Part shown: piece after piece, positions 29,107 through 33,940 of the stretch
How positions within the stretch are numbered: position 1 is the first letter of the stretch
Layout: each line of letters begins with the position of its first letter
Source of the DNA: DATKDP01 sp035546335
GTDB taxonomy: Bacteria > Acidobacteriota > Thermoanaerobaculia > Gp7-AA8
Direction of reading: 5' to 3'
Length of the DNA stretch: 33,940 nucleotides
Assembly (NCBI GenBank): GCA_035546335.1
Contig: DATKDP010000091.1
Span: 1 to 33,940 of the forward strand
Translations under genes and position numbers: made by a program
The notes under the pieces: generated by a model
The model's input: the letters and a program-made list of their open reading frames with translations, nothing else
Database searches by the model: none
What the model was told of the DNA's origin: nothing

Positions 29107-31233
29107 TCATCGAATCCCGCTCGACCTGGCGTCGCTGCGTTCCATGCGAACGCGCACACTCTCGAGCGGCTCGATCGGAAGGTAGACGGTGAACGATGAT
29201 CCCTTGCCCGGCGACGAGTCGACGTGAATCGCTCCCTGATGGAGCTCGACGAAGCGTTTCGTCAGCGGAAGCCCGAGTCCGGTTCCTCCCCGCGCGGCCT
29301 TCGGATCGGACACCTGATAGAACTCGTCGAAGATTCGCGAAAGCTCCTCCGGAGGGATCCCCGACCCTTCGTCGGTCACGTCGATTCGAATCGTGTCGGC
29401 ACCGAGGAGAGATTCCGCGCTCGACATACGCACGGCGCGGAGCCGGACGAAGGCTCGCTGAGGAGAGAATCGCACGGCATTGGAGAGCAGATTCAGCAGA
29501 ATCTGTTTCACGCGCCCTTCATCCATCGAGACCTCTCCGACGTCCTCGCCGATCGTCGTCACGACCGTCACCTGCGCCTCGGTTGCCATTCCTTTGATCA
29601 CTCGTTCGACGGCTCCGATCGTTTCCGGCAGAGAAAAGTGCTCGATGTGAAGGTCCAGCTTCCCCGCCTCGATCTTCGACAGATCGAGAATCTCGTTGAT
29701 CAGCGACAGCAGGTGCGAGCCGGAGGCGTGAATGTTCTCGATGAAGCGAAACAGCCGCGGAGAGATCTCCTTCTGCAGTTTGTCGAGCAGGATTCGCGAG
29801 AAGCCGATGATGGAGTTCAGCGGCGTCCGCAGCTCGTGCGACATGTGAGCGAGGAAGCGGCTCTTCGTTCCGTCGGCGGCGATCAGCCGCAGATTCGTTT
29901 CGTGCAGCTCCGCAGTCCGTTCCGCCACTCGCTCCTCGAGCGCAAGATAGAGCCCCTCGAGATCCTGATAGAGCCGTGCGTTCTCGATGGCCACCGCGGC
30001 CTGGTTCGCGACCGCACCGAGCAGGACGACGTCATCGTCTCGAAAGGCATTCCTGCGGTAACTCTGCACCGAGATCACGCCGATCACCCGTTCGTGCGAC
30101 ATCATCGGAACACCGAGCCACGATTCGGTCGCCAGCCCGTCGTCGATCGGTCGTATCGCGTGAAGCAGTTCCTCCCTGCTGTTCCGCAGCAGCAGGGGTT
30201 TCTTGTTCTGCACGACCCAGGAATTGAGACCCTTCCCGATGGGAACGCGGAACTTCGGTCGAATCTGGCCGTTTTCGATGAAGAGCTCGGCGGACAGCTC
30301 GTCCCTCTGCTCGTCGACCAGGGCGATGCTGAACAGGCTCGTATCCACCACGCGACGGCACTCGGTGTAGATCGCCATCAGCAGCTCGTCGCGACTTCCG
30401 CTGATCGAGATCGACGTGCCGATGTTCGTCAGCGACGACAGACGCTCGACCAGTTCCGCGTTGGCGCTCCGGGCGATCGAAAGACTGCGGACGACCCAGT
30501 TGACCATCACGCCGGTGAAGGCGACCGAAGCAACACCGAACCATCCGAGAAGAGCGAAGGCGAAGGTCATGGTGAAGGCGAACGGAATTCCGAGCGCGAG
30601 AACCGTGACATCGGTCACGGTCGATCTCACGATCTTCGCCCTCGGATAGCCGTAGGCACGCTGCACCCGGCTCATGATCAGACTGTTCGTCAGGATCATC
30701 ACCATGCCGGCGAAAGCGATTCGTCCCGCCGCGGCAATCGACGGCTGGGCGAGCGGAATCACCCCGCCGGCGGCCTCGTAACAGAACGTCGCGATGATGA
30801 TCGGAATCCCGTAGGTTCCGAACAGTCCGAACGTCCGGACGATCTCGGCGACGGGATCTTCCATGTCCAGCTTGATCGGACCGATTCCCGCCATGTCGGC
30901 GATCCGATTGCTGATGACCGCAAGCACTGCGACCCAGCAGGAGAGCACCACACCGAGAATCGGCATCATCGCGATGAAGGCCACCATCGCGAACGACACG
31001 AAGATGTCCTCGGTCAGCTCGAACTTGAGAAAACTGAGCGCCAGAGCGAAAAGAAAGAAGATGGCGATCAGGACGGGAGCGGTGTCGCCGAGAGCTGCGG
31101 CGATCGTGGCTACTTCTTCGCGGCGAAACCAGCTCGCCGCGATCATCAGCAGCAGGCCGGCAACGCCCTGCACGACGAACGCTCGAATTACGCGGTCGCG
31201 CGAGGAGGCTCTTCCCGCAATTCCACCAGTCAT
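29107..31233 (-). CDS. Membrane GAF-domain sensor histidine kinase
   Basis: Sensor kinase of 708 aa from ATG 31233; ATG 31299 and TTG 31353 are in-frame alternatives. The N-terminal 225 residues hold about seven membrane spans with little extracytoplasmic sequence, so the membrane part may sense within the bilayer. A GAF domain follows (about 245-420: ELLMAIYTECRRVVDTSLFS, GKGLNSWVVQNKKPLLL, GVISVQSY), a coiled coil (LEERVAERTAELHETN), HisKA with HMSHELRTPLN (phosphoacceptor His near 466), and HATPase motifs NLLSNAVRFSP (N box), DEGSGIPPEE (G1), FEFY-like FDEFYQ and GGTGLGLPL (G2). All catalytic motifs are present. It is an orphan: no response regulator adjoins it. A receiver-only regulator lies at 11.1 kb. 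Confidence 0.94.
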   Translation of the reverse strand: MTGGIAGRASSRDRVIRAFVVQGVAGLLLMIAASWFRREEVATIAAALGDTAPVLIAIFFLFALALSFLKFELTEDIFVSFAMVAFIAMMPILGVVLSCWVAVLAVISNRIADMAGIGPIKLDMEDPVAEIVRTFGLFGTYGIPIIIATFCYEAAGGVIPLAQPSIAAAGRIAFAGMVMILTNSLIMSRVQRAYGYPRAKIVRSTVTDVTVLALGIPFAFTMTFAFALLGWFGVASVAFTGVMVNWVVRSLSIARSANAELVERLSSLTNIGTSISISGSRDELLMAIYTECRRVVDTSLFSIALVDEQRDELSAELFIENGQIRPKFRVPIGKGLNSWVVQNKKPLLLRNSREELLHAIRPIDDGLATESWLGVPMMSHERVIGVISVQSYRRNAFRDDDVVLLGAVANQAAVAIENARLYQDLEGLYLALEERVAERTAELHETNLRLIAADGTKSRFLAHMSHELRTPLNSIIGFSRILLDKLQKEISPRLFRFIENIHASGSHLLSLINEILDLSKIEAGKLDLHIEHFSLPETIGAVERVIKGMATEAQVTVVTTIGEDVGEVSMDEGRVKQILLNLLSNAVRFSPQRAFVRLRAVRMSSAESLLGADTIRIDVTDEGSGIPPEELSRIFDEFYQVSDPKAARGGTGLGLPLTKRFVELHQGAIHVDSSPGKGSSFTVYLPIEPLESVRVRMERSDARSSGIR

Positions 31234-31357
31234 CGATTGATTACTCGCTGTTTCGGTTGCAGGAAATGGTAGCACCAACCTGCGTCGATTGTCGTCCATC
31301 CTGTCATCCCGAGCCTTTTCACAGCGCGCGCGCTGCGCCTGAGAGTCATACAAACCC

Positions 31358-31472
31358 CGTCATCCTGCGCGAGGCGGTTGGGTGGGCGTGAGCGAAGGAT
31401 CGGCGATCGGCAACTGTCCAAGAACGCAGCTCCTTCACTCACACCCGCACCCCGCCTTCGTTCAGGATGACG
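31358..31472. repeat. Dispersed palindromic repeat (family 2), complete copy
   Basis: Outer arms CGTCATCCTG (31358-31367) and CAGGATGACG (31463-31472); the interior has GTGAGCGAAGGATC and GAACGCAGCTCCTTCACTC. It is 115 bp long, against 116 for the copy at 16917. A degenerate CTGTCATCCCGAGCC at about 31301-31315 looks like a decayed half-copy. These fill the 398-bp gap between the kinase and the NmrA-like gene. Confidence 0.88.
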
Positions 31473-31631
31473 GCACTAGGGTCATTGGAAGAGCGGGTGG
31501 TGGGCGGGAAAGCGAGGGGTCTCCCCGCAGGTCCAATGCAGCCGATCAGGGATCCTTCGCGCACCCTGCTCGATCACCTGGAAGACGCGCAGATAGTTGG
31601 GAGATAATCTCTCCAGTCGAGGAGGAACGCC

Positions 31632-32522
31632 ATGCATCTGGTCGTTGGAGCCACCGGGTCTCTCGGAAGTGACATCTGCCGCCGTCTGCGCTCGCGCGGA
31701 CATGACGTGCGCGGTCTGGTCCGCCCTTCGTCCAACCCCGATACGGTCTCCGCTCTTCGGCAGATGGGAGTCGAGACCGTCGAGGGCGACCTGCGCGACC
31801 CCGCTTCGCTCGAACCCGCCTGCAACGGAGCCGATGTCATCATCTCCACGGTCACCTCGATTCGATCGCGCCAGTCGGGCGACAGCTTTGCGGAGACCGA
31901 CACGCAGGGACAGGCGAATCTCATCGACGCCGCGGCGCGAAGCGGCGTGAAGCGCTTCGTTTACATCTCCTTCTCCGGAAACCTCGGAGGGGACGATCCG
32001 CTGACGGTCGCAAAACGAAGCACGGAGGAGAAGCTGCAGAACAGCGGCATCCACTACACGATCCTCAGACCGAGCCTCTTCATGGAGGTCTGGCTCAGCC
32101 CGCACCTCGGGTTCGATTACCCCAATGCGAAGGCGGTCATCTTCGGCACCGGCCTTCGGCCTCTCAGCTGGATCTCGCAGGGTGATGTCGCCGAGCTCGC
32201 CGTTCTCACCAGCATCTCCCCCGACGCGGAGAATTCCATCATCGAGCTCGGCGGACCCGCTGCGGTGAATCCGCTCGACGTCGTCACGCTCTTCGAGCAG
32301 ATCGGAGGGAGGCCCTTCACCGTCGAGCATGTCCCCGAGGAGGCGCTGCAGGCTCAGCTTCAAGCGGCCGACAACGAGCTGGCAAAGACCTTCGCCGCTC
32401 TGCAGCTCAAGTACGCCGGCGGCGACGAGATTTCGATGACCGAAACGCTGAAGCGTTTTCCGGTGAAGATGAAGTCGGTGCGTGACTATGCCATCGAGGT
32501 TCTGGGAGGAGGGGAGAGCTGA
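31632..32522 (+). CDS. NmrA-like NAD(P)-binding Rossmann protein
   Basis: Atypical short-chain dehydrogenase/reductase of 296 aa. The N-terminal dinucleotide site is VVGATGSLGSDICRRL (GxxGxxG), followed by GHDVRGLVRPSS, where the Arg suggests NADP(H). Later VKRFVYISFSGNLG and HYTILRPSLFMEVWL match the NmrA/HSCARG and complex-I-chaperone-like group, in which the Tyr-x3-Lys catalytic pair is absent. Such proteins often sense redox state or act as assembly factors, although some reduce quinones. GAGGAGG lies 6 nt before the ATG, with a -10-like GATAAT at 31603-31608. It is a single-gene unit with a hairpin 58 bp after the stop. Confidence 0.9.
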   Translation: MHLVVGATGSLGSDICRRLRSRGHDVRGLVRPSSNPDTVSALRQMGVETVEGDLRDPASLEPACNGADVIISTVTSIRSRQSGDSFAETDTQGQANLIDAAARSGVKRFVYISFSGNLGGDDPLTVAKRSTEEKLQNSGIHYTILRPSLFMEVWLSPHLGFDYPNAKAVIFGTGLRPLSWISQGDVAELAVLTSISPDAENSIIELGGPAAVNPLDVVTLFEQIGGRPFTVEHVPEEALQAQLQAADNELAKTFAALQLKYAGGDEISMTETLKRFPVKMKSVRDYAIEVLGGGES

Positions 32523-32579
32523 CGGTCCCCCCCTGCGGGTCGGCGCGTCGGGCAAATGTCAGCGGCCACACCTCGAAGT

Positions 32580-32603
32580 GGCTGGACATTCCGATGTCCA
32601 GCC
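32580..32603. terminator. Tetraloop hairpin after the NmrA-like gene
   Basis: GGCTGGACAT-TCCG-ATGTCCAGCC is a perfect 10-bp stem with a 4-nt loop. It starts 58 bp after the NmrA-like stop. No T-tract follows, so it may be a hairpin terminator, an mRNA 3'-end stabiliser or a protein-binding palindrome. The rest of the 164-bp gap shows nothing. Confidence 0.5.
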
Positions 32604-32686
32604 TGTGACGCCGACGACGATCGCTGCCCATCGCTCACACCCTCGTCCGTCACCAGGCCGAAGATCGGAATCGTCGGCCACTTCAC

Positions 32687-33078
32687 TCACGCCCCCGCAA
32701 ACTCCATCCGCCGCATCAGCTCTCGAAACCTCGGGGCATCGCGCCAGCTGTTCCATCGCGGGTCGACGAACGATGTACTGAGCCATGCGGCGCGCTCCTC
32801 GTATGCCGCGTCGAGCCAGCTGAACGTCGCATCGCGGTCACCCAGCCCGGCGGCAACGATCGCGATTCCATACGCCGAGGTGTATCGCTCGGAGCGGCGT
32901 GACAGGAGACCCTGCAGGACGGCGTCCGCATCGTCTCTTCGCCCCATGACTCCGTAGCAATGACCGAGCTGCGCCGTGAGCAGCGTTTCAGGTAGACTTC
33001 ACCCATCCCGCCGGCGCCGAGCGGACCGACGATCTCGTAATGGGAGATCACCGCTCCGGGAAGAAGTTGGCCCGCCAT
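32687..33078 (-). pseudogene. Collapsed Ser/Thr protein kinase (internal deletion plus frameshift)
   Basis: The ATG at 33078 begins MAGQLLPGAVISHYEIVGPL, then GAGGMGEVY, the glycine loop of a Hanks-type kinase. The frame then turns to nonsense at about 32985. In the frame one base over, sequence from about 32998 down to 32687 reads as the family's C-terminal TPR tail: ETLLTAQLGHCYGVMGRRDD, AYGIAIVAAGLGDRDATFSW, AAYEERAAWL, and the ending RFRELMRRMEF. Full kinases of this type run to 800-900 residues, so the lysine, catalytic loop, DFG and central repeats are missing and the two ends were joined out of frame. The promoter-like TACAAT at 33095-33090, 11 nt before the ATG, is still present. It cannot make an active kinase. 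Confidence 0.85.
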
Positions 33079-33106
33079 CAGAAGATTTGATTGTAACCCT
33101 CCGCGA

Positions 33107-33628
33107 TCATTTGCTTCGCGTCATGCGGAACACGTGTTCCGTCATCGTGCCGTCTTTCGCTCGAAGCGCCAGATAGATCGTCATCGCATCGTTTCCCTCA
33201 CGCCGGAACGCGAGACCACTGAAGTGATGAACGCCGTCGATCAGTCCGACATAGCGGAACTCGACGAACTTCTCCTTCTCCTCCCACCCCGTCATATCGG
33301 GATTCACGTGCTTGAGGCGGATCGACATCCCTTCGTCGCTCTCTCTCAGCGTCAGAATTTCATAGAACACCGGCTTTCCGTCGCGGACGAACCGGAACAT
33401 CCCGACCATCGCCCCCCCTTCCGGCGCAGTCCAGACTTCTTCGGTGCGACCGCCAAGGCCCTCACCACTCCACCACCCGGCCAGCCATTCCATCTCCGAG
33501 ATGGGCGCACGCGCAGCCGTCTTCCCCGGCCCCAGAGTCACGGTGTGCTCCGTGAGTCTCTCCTGAGCCAGCGCCGGCACGCAGAAAACCAGCCACAGCC
33601 CCACCACCACCATCATCATTCTCTTCAT
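33107..33628 (-). CDS. Exported DUF6265-like protein
   Basis: Protein of 173 aa. The start at 33628 has GGGAGGA 8-9 nt upstream and yields a signal peptide (MKRMMMVVVGLWLVFCVPALA). The mature part matches the DUF6265-like, lipocalin-shaped family: ISEMEWLAGWWSGEG near the start, EEVWTAPEGGAMVGMFRFVR, FYEILTLRESDEGMSIRLKH, then FVEFRYVGLIDGVHHF. The function of that family is unknown; a periplasmic small-ligand binder is likely. The gene ends 28 bp before the kinase pseudogene start on the same strand. A long in-frame extension to 33736 has no signal or ribosome site and is not preferred. Confidence 0.85.
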   Translation of the reverse strand: MKRMMMVVVGLWLVFCVPALAQERLTEHTVTLGPGKTAARAPISEMEWLAGWWSGEGLGGRTEEVWTAPEGGAMVGMFRFVRDGKPVFYEILTLRESDEGMSIRLKHVNPDMTGWEEKEKFVEFRYVGLIDGVHHFSGLAFRREGNDAMTIYLALRAKDGTMTEHVFRMTRSK

Positions 33629-33940
33629 CGCGTTCTTCCTCCCTTTCGAGTGAGACGAACGAGCAGGAGGATACTCGACATGAGCCTCTCGGAAAGTTCC
33701 GCTTGACACCGCGGGAAGAGCGCGCTCTCGGGGCATCTGAGCGCGTTGGAACGACTCATTCGTCAGGCGAGAGGGTGAAGTGCCATCGAGAGCGGGCGTC
33801 CGTCATCCTTCCATGAGAAGGCCATCAAGAGTCAAGACCGGAGGTGAGACGCCCGACGTGGCGGGCGGCTCGCCTCCTACCGCAGCGGTCGGGTGGTGGC
33901 GGTAGGGCGGTGGAATGGTGCAGAGGGTGCGGCGACAGAG
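33629..33940. other. Gene-free window end
   Basis: No supported gene. Near the end GGAGGTGAGACGCC and GGCGGCTCGCCTCC (about 33840-33878) form an imperfect inverted repeat, followed by CTACCGC and GCGGTAG, which may belong to another intergenic repeat cut off by the window end. Confidence 0.4.

Noticed and set aside
29224..31272. 682-codon plus-strand frame opposite the histidine kinase
   Set aside because: Composition of a reverse shadow (rich in Arg, Asp, His, Gln); the kinase motifs are on the minus strand.

Overview
The window is high-GC bacterial chromosome with short intergenic gaps, many 1-14 bp gene overlaps and frequent TTG/GTG starts. The gene content suggests a soil- or sediment-type Acidobacteriota-like heterotroph: an FHA-GAF-PP2C phosphatase, a PA-domain metalloprotease with DUF11 repeats, a GAGGMGEVY-type Ser/Thr kinase remnant, a periplasmic M20 amidohydrolase and abundant dispersed intergenic palindromes. 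The phylum is inferred from gene style, not from a marker gene. I saw no rRNA, tRNA, CRISPR array, transposase or phage gene.

Layout. 1-2.3 kb: a minus-strand acyl-CoA dehydrogenase/MeaB GTPase pair (acyl-CoA and methylmalonyl-CoA metabolism). 2.6-5.3 kb: a small exported protein translationally coupled to a secreted metalloprotease. 5.4-9.1 kb: minus-strand M20 amidohydrolase and a one-chain aconitase-family enzyme with the swivel domain first. 9.3-11.5 kb: FHA-GAF-PP2C phosphatase and a receiver-only response regulator. 11.7-13.4 kb: a Gly-Val-Ala-Gly-Pro-repeat exported protein and a BON lipoprotein, divergent. 13.6-16.9 kb: an SGNH hydrolase divergent from an ABC ATPase/permease/SH3 protein operon. 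17.2-19.9 kb: TypA/BipA with a His-rich insertion, and a small zincin. 19.9-22.6 kb: minus-strand operon of lipoprotein, unknown protein and PBP4-type D-Ala-D-Ala carboxypeptidase. 22.7-25.8 kb: atypical beta-ketoacyl synthase and Na+/solute symporter. 25.9-27.0 kb: CAT-like acetyltransferase and isoprenylcysteine methyltransferase-like protein. 27.0-27.8 kb: a gene-free stretch made of two 331-bp near-identical repeats, each with two long hairpins. 27.8-28.9 kb: nucleotidyltransferase-fold protein with a small partner ORF. 29.1-31.2 kb: membrane GAF histidine kinase. 31.6-33.6 kb: NmrA-like protein, a collapsed Ser/Thr kinase pseudogene and a DUF6265-like exported protein.

No single recognised defence or biosynthetic system is present. 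The most interesting signals are: a set of genes whose -10-like hexamer lies exactly 8 nt before the ATG with no ribosome binding site (probable leaderless transcripts); the duplicated double-hairpin repeat; at least three families of dispersed palindromic intergenic repeats; an operator-like palindrome in front of the atypical ketosynthase; and several unusual protein architectures (TypA insertion, swivel-first aconitase, elastin-like repeat protein, nucleotidyltransferase pair).
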